DNA of 10,146 nucleotides, from contig CAKSCV010000042.1 of NCBI GenBank assembly GCA_934444645.1, positions 1 to 10,146 of the forward strand, written 5' to 3'. This document shows positions 1 to 5,766 of this stretch, in pieces. The stretch comes from an uncultured Eubacteriales bacterium. Its GTDB lineage: Bacteria; Bacillota; Clostridia; Oscillospirales; CAG-382. A model generated the notes under the pieces. It ran no database searches and was not told the DNA's origin. It saw nothing but the letters and a program-made list of their open reading frames with translations. How positions within the stretch are numbered: the first letter of the stretch is position 1; each line of letters starts with the position of its first letter. The position numbers and the translations under genes were made by a program.

Positions 1-88
1 TGCCACCGGCAACTTTTTGCACGTCCGAGCATGCTTTTTGGTTACTTTTTGCACGATGCAAAAAGTGACAACCCGTTCCCCTTTCGCA

Positions 89-330
89 GGAAGCTCCGAG
101 GTTCCGCAAACCTCGAATCAGCACACCGCAACGGCAGCTTCCCACCGCAACAATTAAAACCTTTTTAAGGAAGCTCCGAGGTTCTGCAAACCTCAAATCA
201 GCGCACCGCAATGGCAGCTTCCCACCGCAACAATTAAAACCTTTTTAAGGGAGTTTCGAGGTTTTTCCAAACCTCGAAACAGCGCACTAAAACAACAACT
301 TCGCACAAGCCCAATTAAATCCTTTCGCCG
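89..330 (-). repeat. 80-bp tandem units with central palindromes
   Basis: Near-identical units have their CGAGGTT..AACCTCG palindromes starting at 97, 177 and 257, exactly 80 bp apart. A fourth palindrome starts at 384 after a longer insert. The first two units differ at only a few positions; the third is more divergent. Each unit can form two hairpins: the palindrome itself, and AGCTTCC (136-142 in unit 1) with GGAAGCT (169-175). The sequence between the palindromes is conserved from unit to unit, unlike CRISPR spacers. Confidence 0.8.
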
Positions 331-406
331 CCCTTGGCGGCTTTTCTTTCCGCCTTGCGGCGGTGTTCCCTTACGGGAACATTCGAGGTTTTGCAAACCT
401 CGATTC

Positions 407-434
407 GGCGCACCGCAGCCGCGGTGCGCCTTTT
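407..434 (+). terminator. Strong intrinsic terminator upstream of the epimerase operon
   Basis: GGCGCACCGC (407-416) and GCGGTGCGCC (421-430) form a perfect 10-bp GC-rich stem with an AGCC loop, followed by TTTT. It lies 20 nt before the -35 box of the next promoter, so it would insulate the epimerase operon from upstream plus-strand transcription. Further hairpins lie just upstream (GCCGCC/GGCGGC with a T-rich tail at 327-347, and GTTCCC/GGGAAC at 365-380). Confidence 0.65.
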
Positions 435-453
435 CCATGGCGGCAACTTTGTA

Positions 454-482
454 TTGACACAGCGCCCGGAATATAGTATAAT
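454..482 (+). promoter_or_regulatory. Consensus sigma-A promoter for the epimerase operon
   Basis: TTGACA (454-459) and TATAAT (477-482) are both perfect consensus hexamers with an optimal 17-bp spacer. The expected transcript start near 489 leaves a short leader of about 30 nt carrying the AAAGGAG ribosome binding site before ATG 518. No operator dyad is obvious, which points to strong and perhaps constitutive expression. Confidence 0.9.
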
Positions 483-517
483 AAAACCATCCAATTATCG
501 GTAAAGGAGCTTGTAAA

Positions 518-1384
518 ATGGCTGAAAAACGCTATATGTTGACAAATGAAACCCTGACAGTGACGGTATCCAATATCGGCGCACAGATAAAAAGCATAAA
601 AAATCAAGATGACCGCGAATATATGTGGAGCGGCGATCCGGCCGTGTGGAACCGCACCGCGCCCATCATGTTCCCGATCTGCGGCGGTCTGCGCGATGAC
701 AAATTCACCTATGAGGGCAAAGCCTATACGCTCGCCAAACACGGCTTTGTGCTGTTTCGCGAATTCGACTGCGAGGAGCACTCCCAAGATGCTCTCACGC
801 TTGTAACGCACGACTCACCCGATACGCGTGAAGTATATCCCTTCAATTTCGAATTTCGCGTGCGCTTCACGTTAGACGCCAATACCCTGCACGTCAGCTT
901 TATCACGACAAACACCGGTGCAAAGCCCCTGTATTACGCACCCGGTGCCCATGAGGCTTATGCCTGCCCGGAGGGAATTGAAGCATACGACGTAGTGTTC
1001 GACAAAGCCGAACCGCTCATACGCACGGTGTTGGACGGCAACTACTTAGAGCACAAGACCGAGCCGGTCGAGGCCGACGGCAACACGCTTCACATGAAAT
1101 ACAGCCACATGGACAATGACTGTGTTGTCCTTGAAAACTTGCAATCGCGCGGCGCAACGCTCACCAAGCGCGACGGAAGCCGCAAGATCCATGTTGCTTT
1201 CGACGATTTCAAGTACTTCGTGCTGTGGACAAAGCAAGGCGCACCGTATCTTTGCTTAGAACCGTGGAACGGTCTTCCCGACCGTGTGGATGCCGACGGC
1301 GTTTTGGCTCACAAAGAGGGCATTCTCACCCTGCAGCCGGGCGAAACGCAAACCTTTACCCATCATATTTCCATTTTGGCATAA
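518..1384 (+). CDS. Aldose 1-epimerase family protein (LacX-type mutarotase)
   Basis: 288-residue cytoplasmic protein of the galactose mutarotase-like superfamily, which interconverts alpha and beta anomers of aldoses or acts on related sugars. The N-terminal GAQIKSI, then RTAPIMFPICGGLRDDKFTY (46-65) and HGF (75-77), match the LacX-like subgroup. APGAHEAY (141-148) carries the family's catalytic His (H145), with Glu where the family usually has Pro next to it. LCLEPWNGLPD (245-255) carries the likely general-base Glu (E248). Length is normal and there is no signal peptide. The start is set by AAAGGAG eight bases before ATG 518. It is first in an operon with the flavin-reductase-like gene 26 nt downstream. 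The preferred sugar cannot be read from sequence. Confidence 0.9.
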   Translation: MAEKRYMLTNETLTVTVSNIGAQIKSIKNQDDREYMWSGDPAVWNRTAPIMFPICGGLRDDKFTYEGKAYTLAKHGFVLFREFDCEEHSQDALTLVTHDSPDTREVYPFNFEFRVRFTLDANTLHVSFITTNTGAKPLYYAPGAHEAYACPEGIEAYDVVFDKAEPLIRTVLDGNYLEHKTEPVEADGNTLHMKYSHMDNDCVVLENLQSRGATLTKRDGSRKIHVAFDDFKYFVLWTKQGAPYLCLEPWNGLPDRVDADGVLAHKEGILTLQPGETQTFTHHISILA

Positions 1385-1410
1385 AGCTTTTTTTGAGGGA
1401 GGATGCGAAT

Positions 1411-1971
1411 ATGCGCAGGAATTTCGGAGCAAAAACCATTTTATATCCCATGCCGGTGCTGATCTTAGGCACCTATGACGAAGCCGGCAAACCGGACGCC
1501 ATGAATGCCGCATGGGGCGGTATCAGCGAAGAAGCACAGATTTCCGTCTGCATCAGTGCGTCGCACAAAACCACAAAAAACATTCTGAAAAACAAGGCCT
1601 TCACCGTCAGCATCGCCGATATCAAAAACGTCACTGCAAGCGATTATGTCGGCATCGTTTCGGGCAACGACACGCCGGATAAAATTCAAAAAGCCGGCTG
1701 GCACGCCGAAAAGAGCGAGGTCGTCAACGCACCTCTGTTCAAGGAGCTGCCGCTGGCGCTCGAATGCCGCTTGATAAGCTATGATGAGGAATCCTGCCGC
1801 TTGGTCGGCGAAATTGTCAACGTATGCGCCGAAGAAAGCATTTTGGGCGAAGACGGCAAAATCGATCTTGCCAAATTCCGTCCGATCACCTTTGACCCGG
1901 TGCATAACACCTATCGCGAAATCGGCGGTATCGTCGGCAAAGCGTTCAGCGACGGCTTGAAATTGAAATAA
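1411..1971 (+). CDS. Flavin reductase-like protein (FMN-binding split barrel)
   Basis: 186-residue protein of the flavin reductase-like/FMN-binding split-barrel family, which binds FMN and uses or supplies reduced flavin; many clostridial members have no assigned substrate. Family features are MPVLILGTYDEAGKPDAMN (14-32), the SHKTTKNIL stretch (51-59), which in this family lies near the flavin phosphate, and GEIVNVCAEE (133-142). ATG 1411 is preferred over in-frame starts inside the upstream gene because GAGGGAGG lies just before it and the family begins here. It sits 26 nt after the epimerase and probably shares its promoter. Its link to sugar metabolism is by position only. Confidence 0.87.
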   Translation: MRRNFGAKTILYPMPVLILGTYDEAGKPDAMNAAWGGISEEAQISVCISASHKTTKNILKNKAFTVSIADIKNVTASDYVGIVSGNDTPDKIQKAGWHAEKSEVVNAPLFKELPLALECRLISYDEESCRLVGEIVNVCAEESILGEDGKIDLAKFRPITFDPVHNTYREIGGIVGKAFSDGLKLK

Positions 1972-1984
1972 CAAGCAATGAAGT

Positions 1985-1999
1985 TCTACCGTCGGTAGA
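1985..1999. promoter_or_regulatory. Dyad upstream of the XRE-glycosidase promoter (operator candidate)
   Basis: TCTACC and GGTAGA form a perfect 6-bp inverted repeat around GTC, 21 bp upstream of the -35 box at 2021. An XRE-type regulator dimer could bind such a dyad, and the next gene encodes one. It could also be a simple RNA hairpin in the 3' end of the preceding operon. Confidence 0.35.
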
Positions 2000-2003
2000 G
2001 TAT

Positions 2004-2041
2004 AAAACGGGTTGTTTTTCTTGCAAACGACCCGTTTTTTT
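2004..2041 (+). terminator. Intrinsic terminator of the epimerase/flavin-reductase operon
   Basis: The arms at 2004-2017 and 2025-2038 pair over 14 bp with one G-T wobble, around a 7-nt loop, and the 3' arm runs into a T7 tract (2035-2041). It lies 33 nt after the flavin-reductase-like stop codon. Unusually, the loop and 3' arm contain the -35 box of the next gene. Confidence 0.85.
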
Positions 2042-2049
2042 GGTACAAT
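2021..2049 (+). promoter_or_regulatory. Sigma-A promoter of the XRE-glycosidase fusion, inside the terminator
   Basis: TTGCAA (2021-2026) and TACAAT (2044-2049) are separated by 17 bp. Transcription would start near 2056, giving a leader of roughly 28 nt before ATG 2084. The -35 box lies in the loop and 3' arm of the preceding terminator hairpin, so upstream transcription and firing of this promoter may interfere. Confidence 0.75.
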
Positions 2050-2083
2050 AGCCGCAGAAGGATACAGCAAAGGAGTAACAGCG

Positions 2084-3850
2084 ATGAACGATTTTGACTT
2101 CGGAAATTATTTGTGCGATCTTCGCAGAGAACAGGGGCTGTCGCAAAAAGAGCTTGCCGCAAGGCTCGGCGTCAGCGACAAAGCCGTGTCCAAATGGGAG
2201 AACGGACGGTCGAAGCCTTCGAACAAAACGCTTCTTGACCTTGCAAAGCTCTTCGGAATCAGCACCGATGCGCTTCTCACCGGCGGCAAGCGAAAGGAAA
2301 ACGCACCGGCCGGCGATGCGCTTTCTCCAGCGGCGCTTATGTATTCTTCCCAAACTGCCAAAAAAGAGAGGAGTACCAACATGAATTTTATTCCCAAAGA
2401 AAGCAAGCCGTGTTATGATTATATGTGTACCTGGGCATTGCAGAGCGCGACCGCTTCCAAAACAGGCCTGCACTCAGGAGACAACTGCACCGACCAGCGC
2501 GATGCGCTCACCGATGAGCTGTTATTCGGTTCGGAGCGGTACTATCATCCATATGACCGTTCTTATCGTGCCGGTCTTTATCTGCTTCTTGACGACGGCT
2601 GGGACGTGCCGTTCGGCAGCAAAAACAGCTGGGAAGTCGAACGCTTTTTCGGCACGTGTGACCCGAACCCGGAAAAATTCCCGAACTACGGCAAAACGCC
2701 GGAAGAACGCTTAAGAACCCTGAATCAAAAGGCGAAAGCCATGGGCTATGCCGGCATCGGTCTATGGATCGCCACCGAGACCGGCGGCAGCGGCAAGGGC
2801 GATCTCGGTGGCGGCGAAGAAGCGAGAAGCTATTGGGCAAAGCGCGCACGCTGGTGCGAGCAAGCCGGTATCCGTTATTGGAAAATCGACTGGGGCAGAC
2901 ACTGTGACCCGGCATATCGCCGGATGTTAACCGAGGTTTTGCGCGAGAATGCGCCGAGCATCATCGTGGAGCACGCGGTGTGCCAGCCGCCGTATTCCAA
3001 TATGGGCGACATTGCGCACCGGGTGAAGGAAACGGCAGAGGATTTGCCGATCTGCGATGTATTCCGTCTGTACGACGTTGCGTCGCCGTTCAAGAATTCT
3101 TCCATGCTCATGCGTGCGGATGAGGCGCTTTCAGCCTCTGTCGGCAGGAAGCCGGAATACGGCACGAAGGGCATTCTCAACGCGGAGACCTGCTCGTCGA
3201 TCTGTGCGGCACTCGGCTGTGCGCTCGGCATTATGGGCGGAAACAGCAAAATCACGTCGGACGCGGCGTGCTTGCGCTGGCATCGGCTTGCGCCGCCGTT
3301 TTCGGTGTATGATACGGATTACAAGACGAGTGAGCTGCGCTTGACCGACACGTATTTCTTTGACCGTCGGCCGAGCTGGTGGATCGATGTGGTTGCCAAG
3401 CTTTTTGAGGAGTCCGCACCGGCGGTTATGGCGCGCGGCTGTGAGCTGCCGGAGGTTATAGCGGTCGGTGAAGTGATTCCCTTTGTGGTGGCATCGAAGA
3501 ATCCGCACACGGGAGCTTATTCGATTGCGACCATCAAGCGTACGATCAACCCGAATGTCAACGTCATCGGTGCGGCGGATATCACGTTCAAGGTGGGTTC
3601 ATTCGATGCGCCGATTGGTATTTTCGGGTATTACAACAGTCTGGTGCTTGTATTTGACGAGCCGGTTGGCGATGCGCGTATTTTTGTACAGGATCTGATG
3701 GCGGACGAAGCGGTTGATGTGACCGAGAAGTGTCGGGTTGACGGTGTGAAGGTCATGCTAAGCGGCGACGATATGCGTTTATTCGGTTCGTCGGCGCGTT
3801 CCGATGAGGACACGGCGGAGCCGTCGTTCCTTGTAAAGATCGTAAAGTAG
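2084..3850 (+). CDS. XRE helix-turn-helix / GH-D-like glycoside hydrolase fusion
   Basis: 588 residues with two unrelated domains. Residues 8-65 are a complete XRE/Cro-CI helix-turn-helix (LSQKELAARLGVSDKAVSKW, then ENGRSKPS). A low-complexity linker (66-99) leads to a TIM-barrel enzyme domain resembling clan GH-D alpha-galactosidases: LLLDDGWD (167-174), GIGLW (224-228), and YWKIDWG (265-271) with D269 the likely nucleophile; RLYD (328-331) is a possible acid/base region. The C-terminal 120 residues look like the usual beta domain. There is no signal peptide, so it acts inside the cell. ATG 2084 is chosen because AGGAG lies eight bases upstream and a promoter precedes it. M100 (2381) has its own strong ribosome binding site, so a 489-residue enzyme-only form is plausible. 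In the +1 frame a TGA overlaps that ATG (ATGA), so a past frameshift joining two genes is the main alternative. Substrate unknown. Confidence 0.82.
   Translation: MNDFDFGNYLCDLRREQGLSQKELAARLGVSDKAVSKWENGRSKPSNKTLLDLAKLFGISTDALLTGGKRKENAPAGDALSPAALMYSSQTAKKERSTNMNFIPKESKPCYDYMCTWALQSATASKTGLHSGDNCTDQRDALTDELLFGSERYYHPYDRSYRAGLYLLLDDGWDVPFGSKNSWEVERFFGTCDPNPEKFPNYGKTPEERLRTLNQKAKAMGYAGIGLWIATETGGSGKGDLGGGEEARSYWAKRARWCEQAGIRYWKIDWGRHCDPAYRRMLTEVLRENAPSIIVEHAVCQPPYSNMGDIAHRVKETAEDLPICDVFRLYDVASPFKNSSMLMRADEALSASVGRKPEYGTKGILNAETCSSICAALGCALGIMGGNSKITSDAACLRWHRLAPPFSVYDTDYKTSELRLTDTYFFDRRPSWWIDVVAKLFEESAPAVMARGCELPEVIAVGEVIPFVVASKNPHTGAYSIATIKRTINPNVNVIGAADITFKVGSFDAPIGIFGYYNSLVLVFDEPVGDARIFVQDLMADEAVDVTEKCRVDGVKVMLSGDDMRLFGSSARSDEDTAEPSFLVKIVK
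2366..2383 (+). promoter_or_regulatory. Internal ribosome binding site and start at the XRE/glycosidase junction
   Basis: GAGAGGAG (2366-2373) stands seven bases before an in-frame ATG at 2381, exactly where the linker ends and the enzyme domain begins. It is at least as good as the AGGAG used by the upstream start at 2084. Initiation here would give a 489-residue hydrolase without the DNA-binding domain. Confidence 0.65.
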
Positions 3851-3852
3851 AA

Positions 3853-3956
3853 TTTCGCGGCAAAAGGGGATTTCGCCGTTTGCGAACGGCGACAAGGGCT
3901 TCTCGCCCTTGACCTCGCCTACTTTTCTTAAAAGAAAAGTGGGGCAAAAGAACTTG
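3853..3956 (+). repeat. Dispersed hairpin repeat, copy 1, abutting the fusion gene stop
   Basis: Begins 3 nt after the TAG stop of the XRE-glycosidase gene. It contains successive hairpins: TCGCCGTT/AACGGCGA around TGCG, AAGGGC/GCCCTT, and ACTTTTCTT/AAGAAAAGT, then ends in GCAAAAGAACTTGAAT. A second copy with the same orientation and order follows the next gene (5498-5635). The minus-strand frame across it has no ribosome binding site and is a by-product of the repeat. Confidence 0.85.
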
Positions 3957-3996
3957 AATTTTTGCGCTTTTATAGTTTACTTGAAAGAAAACAACA

Positions 3997-4040
3997 AATT
4001 TTGAAAACGGGCAGCCCTATAGCTGCCCATTTTTCAATTT
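3997..4040 (+). terminator. Intrinsic terminator of the XRE-glycosidase gene
   Basis: GGGCAGC (4009-4015) and GCTGCCC (4022-4028) pair around a 6-nt loop and are followed by T5. The stem extends on both sides through TTGAAAA (4001-4007) and TTTTCAA (4031-4037), so it could also work in reverse. It lies about 150 nt past the stop, after the hairpin repeat, so the repeat would be transcribed as part of the 3' untranslated region. Confidence 0.75.
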
Positions 4041-4095
4041 CAAGAAAACACCGAAACAAATATAAGCAATCCGATGCTATCATTTGGTCAAGATT

Positions 4096-4107
4096 CATTG
4101 TACAATG
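4096..4107 (+). promoter_or_regulatory. Palindrome over the putative -10 box of the CD3324-APH fusion
   Basis: CATTGTACAATG is a perfect 12-bp palindrome containing TACAAT (4101-4106), the best -10 candidate, 22 nt before ATG 4129. No good -35 lies at the right distance (4078-4083 reads TATCAT), so the promoter may need an activator. The palindrome is a natural binding site for the DNA-binding domain encoded just downstream, but no binding specificity can be read from sequence. Confidence 0.4.
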
Positions 4108-4128
4108 GTTACAGAAAGGAGGTTAGGT

Positions 4129-5493
4129 ATGAAATACGAAAATGCAAAGGACATTCTGCCGGAAGAGTTGTTCGAAGAGGTGCGGAAATATGCTTCCGGA
4201 AAGCTGTTATATGTTCCGATTGTCGGTGAACGCTGCCAATGGGGTGCAAAAAACGGCAATCGTTTGAAAAACGAGAAGCGAAACCAGGAAATACGGCAGC
4301 TCTACAAAAATGGGTTTTCCCTTGAACAGCTTTCCGCGCGGTTTTTTCTGACACCCGAAAGCATCAAAAACATTCTTTATTCGAAGAAAGGAACAAAAAT
4401 GAATCTTGACGAAATTCTGAAATTATACGACGACGCGCCGCCGCTTGCCGTGGAAAACACATATCAGATGGATGAAAACAAAACATGGGGCGAGTACTAT
4501 TACGTATCGGATTATCTGGTAACGTTTCCAAGCCGAAAACTCACGCTCCATATTCACTGTTATCCCTATACAACGTCATCGCGGCTTGAAGAACAGAATC
4601 AAACCGCTGAAGCCTACGAAAAGGCCGGGTGCGAAGTCTGCCGCATTATTCCCAATCATGCCGGCGCGCTTTCATGCCGTGTTTCTTTTGAGGGACACGA
4701 CTGCGTTGCGTTTGCCGAGGAATATCGGGAAAATGTGATTCCGGTTTCCGACGAATCGCCAAAATTGCCGGATGGCCGGTATGTTTATACCGATGAGCTT
4801 CTGTCGTTAGTCGGAAAGATCGGAAACAGGCACTTGCAGGGAAAAGAGCCGAATTACACGGTGTTGTTCGATAATTCATCCAGCTGTTTCAAACAATATG
4901 AGGACTGGATTGCCGAATATACGGAAGCGGATCTGCCGAATGAGATTCGGAAAAAACAGCCGGAGTTAATGGGATTATACGAAAAAATCAATGAGAATTT
5001 ACGGAGTGTGCGAGAAACGCTGCGCCCGATTTACGGAAAGCTTCCGAAGTCGGTCTTTCACGGAGAAGAGCGCGGCGGCTCGCTGCTTGTGAATAAAAAC
5101 GGGCATCTTGCCGGACTCTGCGATTTTACGGACGGCGGTTCGGATGTATGTATCAACCATTTTCTGTGTCTTGCCATGCAGATGGATGAAACACTGCCGG
5201 AGGATTATGCGTGGCTTGCGGTGCATGATCCGGAAATTGACCGTCGGCGTGTGCAAAGTGTGATTCATGCGTTGCAGGTCATCGGGCAAGAGTATGTGTG
5301 GACGGAAGAGGAGCTTGCGGCGCTGCCGCTCGTTTACAAGCTGATGTTATTCGGCAGGCCTTATTACTATGGTGTGTTATTTGGTTTGATGAATGATGGC
5401 GGCAAGTTCAAAGAGATGTTAGAGGTTATATTGGATAAGCTCGCTTCGCCGGATGAGATTGATTTTCGAGAGGTCCTTTTGAGCGGAAAGTGA
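4129..5493 (+). CDS. CD3324-type DNA-binding domain / APH-like phosphotransferase fusion
   Basis: 454 residues. Residues 1-88 resemble a whole CD3324-family protein, a small clostridial helix-turn-helix protein: MKYENAKDILPEELFEEVRK, a GKLLYVP strand, a basic stretch, then LEQLSARFFLTPESIKNILY (65-84), ending SKK where I would expect the stand-alone protein to stop. From M91 on it is an aminoglycoside-phosphotransferase (APH)-like kinase fold. The catalytic loop reads HGEERGGSLL (311-320), so the usual HGD Asp is Glu and the usual Asn is Ser; the metal-binding DF is kept in LCDFTDGG (330-337). The ATP-anchoring Lys of the N lobe is not evident (LTLHIH, 138-143). It may be a weak kinase, a pseudokinase or a ligand sensor. 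ATG 4129 follows AGAAAGGAGG; an upstream in-frame TTG (4084) has no such site. M91 (4399) has its own AAAGGAA, so a 364-residue form is possible. Confidence 0.78.
   Translation: MKYENAKDILPEELFEEVRKYASGKLLYVPIVGERCQWGAKNGNRLKNEKRNQEIRQLYKNGFSLEQLSARFFLTPESIKNILYSKKGTKMNLDEILKLYDDAPPLAVENTYQMDENKTWGEYYYVSDYLVTFPSRKLTLHIHCYPYTTSSRLEEQNQTAEAYEKAGCEVCRIIPNHAGALSCRVSFEGHDCVAFAEEYRENVIPVSDESPKLPDGRYVYTDELLSLVGKIGNRHLQGKEPNYTVLFDNSSSCFKQYEDWIAEYTEADLPNEIRKKQPELMGLYEKINENLRSVRETLRPIYGKLPKSVFHGEERGGSLLVNKNGHLAGLCDFTDGGSDVCINHFLCLAMQMDETLPEDYAWLAVHDPEIDRRRVQSVIHALQVIGQEYVWTEEELAALPLVYKLMLFGRPYYYGVLFGLMNDGGKFKEMLEVILDKLASPDEIDFREVLLSGK
4384..4401 (+). promoter_or_regulatory. Internal ribosome binding site and start at the CD3324/APH junction
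   Basis: AAGAAAGGAA (4384-4393) precedes an in-frame ATG at 4399 with about six bases between, exactly where the DNA-binding domain ends (YSKK) and the phosphotransferase-like domain begins. Initiation would give a 364-residue enzyme-only product. One change, GGA to TGA at 4390-4392, would create a stop right after SKK, so the fusion could have arisen by loss of a stop codon. Confidence 0.5.
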
Positions 5494-5497
5494 GAGG

Positions 5498-5635
5498 TTT
5501 CGCGGCAAAAGAGATTTCGCGCTCTGCGGAGCGCGACAAAGGGGATTTCGCCGTTTGCGAACGGCGACAAGGGCTACTCGCCCTTGACCTCGCCTACTTT
5601 TCTTAAAAGAAAAGTAGGCAAAAGAACTTGAATAT
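5498..5635 (+). repeat. Dispersed hairpin repeat, copy 2, with one extra 31-nt unit
   Basis: Begins 4 nt after the TGA stop of the CD3324-APH gene and matches 3853-3956 in order and orientation. It has an added 31-nt unit: hairpin 5517-5536 (TCGCGCTC/GAGCGCGA) beside hairpin 5548-5567 (TCGCCGTT/AACGGCGA), both with a TGCG loop. Three of the four inner base pairs differ between the units and each change is compensated in the other arm. Then follow AAGGGC/GCCCTT (5569-5585) and a 12-bp stem CCTACTTTTCTT/AAGAAAAGTAGG (5593-5618). Confidence 0.87.
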
Positions 5636-5662
5636 TTGAGTTTGATTTTTGTGAGATACAGC

Positions 5663-5703
5663 AAACCACCCTGTGTTTAGATAAAGCACAGGGTGGTTTT
5701 TTT
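5663..5703 (+). terminator. Intrinsic terminator of the CD3324-APH gene
   Basis: AAACCACCCTGTG (5663-5675) pairs perfectly over 13 bp with CACAGGGTGGTTT (5687-5699) around an 11-nt loop, and the T tract runs to 5703. It lies downstream of the hairpin repeat and faces the tsf terminator, closing the plus-strand block. Confidence 0.9.
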
Positions 5704-5710
5704 CAGCACA

Positions 5711-5746
5711 CAAAAAGGACTGAAAACCAACCGGTTTTCAGTCCTT
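5711..5746 (-). terminator. Intrinsic terminator of the rpsB-tsf operon
   Basis: Arms at 5715-5728 and 5733-5746 form a perfect 14-bp stem with a 4-nt loop. On the minus strand it ends in TTTTT (5716 down to 5712), 21 nt past the tsf stop codon. Together with 5663-5703 it makes a convergent terminator pair. Confidence 0.9.
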
Positions 5747-5766
5747 CATTCGCTCAAAAGCGTGTT

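Larger units (their letters stand above)
1..447 (-). repeat. Left copy of a composite palindromic intergenic repeat
   Basis: Gene-free region made almost wholly of inverted repeats. Read on the minus strand it has the same module order as 9020-9410: a GC hairpin followed by AAAGGATTTAATTGG, then CGAGGTTTGCAAACCTCG-type palindromes about 80 bp apart joined by AAAAAGGTTTTAATTGTTGCGG, then a GGGAACGGGTT segment and a CTTTTTGCA..TGCAAAAAG hairpin (44-66 on plus: 10-bp stem, 3-nt loop). Positions 1-25 are the exact reverse complement of 9020-9044, so another copy may begin beyond the left edge. Open frames across it change with each copy and have no ribosome binding site, so it is treated as non-coding. 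It resembles dispersed extragenic palindromic repeats; no named family can be assigned from sequence alone. Confidence 0.8.

Noticed and set aside
97..402. Possible CRISPR array (regular 19-nt repeats every 80 bp)
   Set aside because: The sequence between the palindromes is conserved between units, there are too few units, and no cas gene is present.
1465..2070. Minus-strand 201-codon open frame opposite the flavin-reductase-like gene
   Set aside because: Antisense shadow; the plus-strand frame has the family motifs, a ribosome binding site and operon context.
3753..3947. Minus-strand frames here and at 5419-5664 sharing the peptide FSFKKSRRGQGR
   Set aside because: The shared peptide is simply the translation of the dispersed hairpin repeat; it overlaps the 3' ends of the two fusion genes and has no ribosome binding site.
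4084..4128. Upstream TTG start for the CD3324-APH fusion
   Set aside because: No ribosome binding site precedes it, it would lie upstream of or within the promoter, and the family N-terminus begins at ATG 4129 after AGAAAGGAGG.
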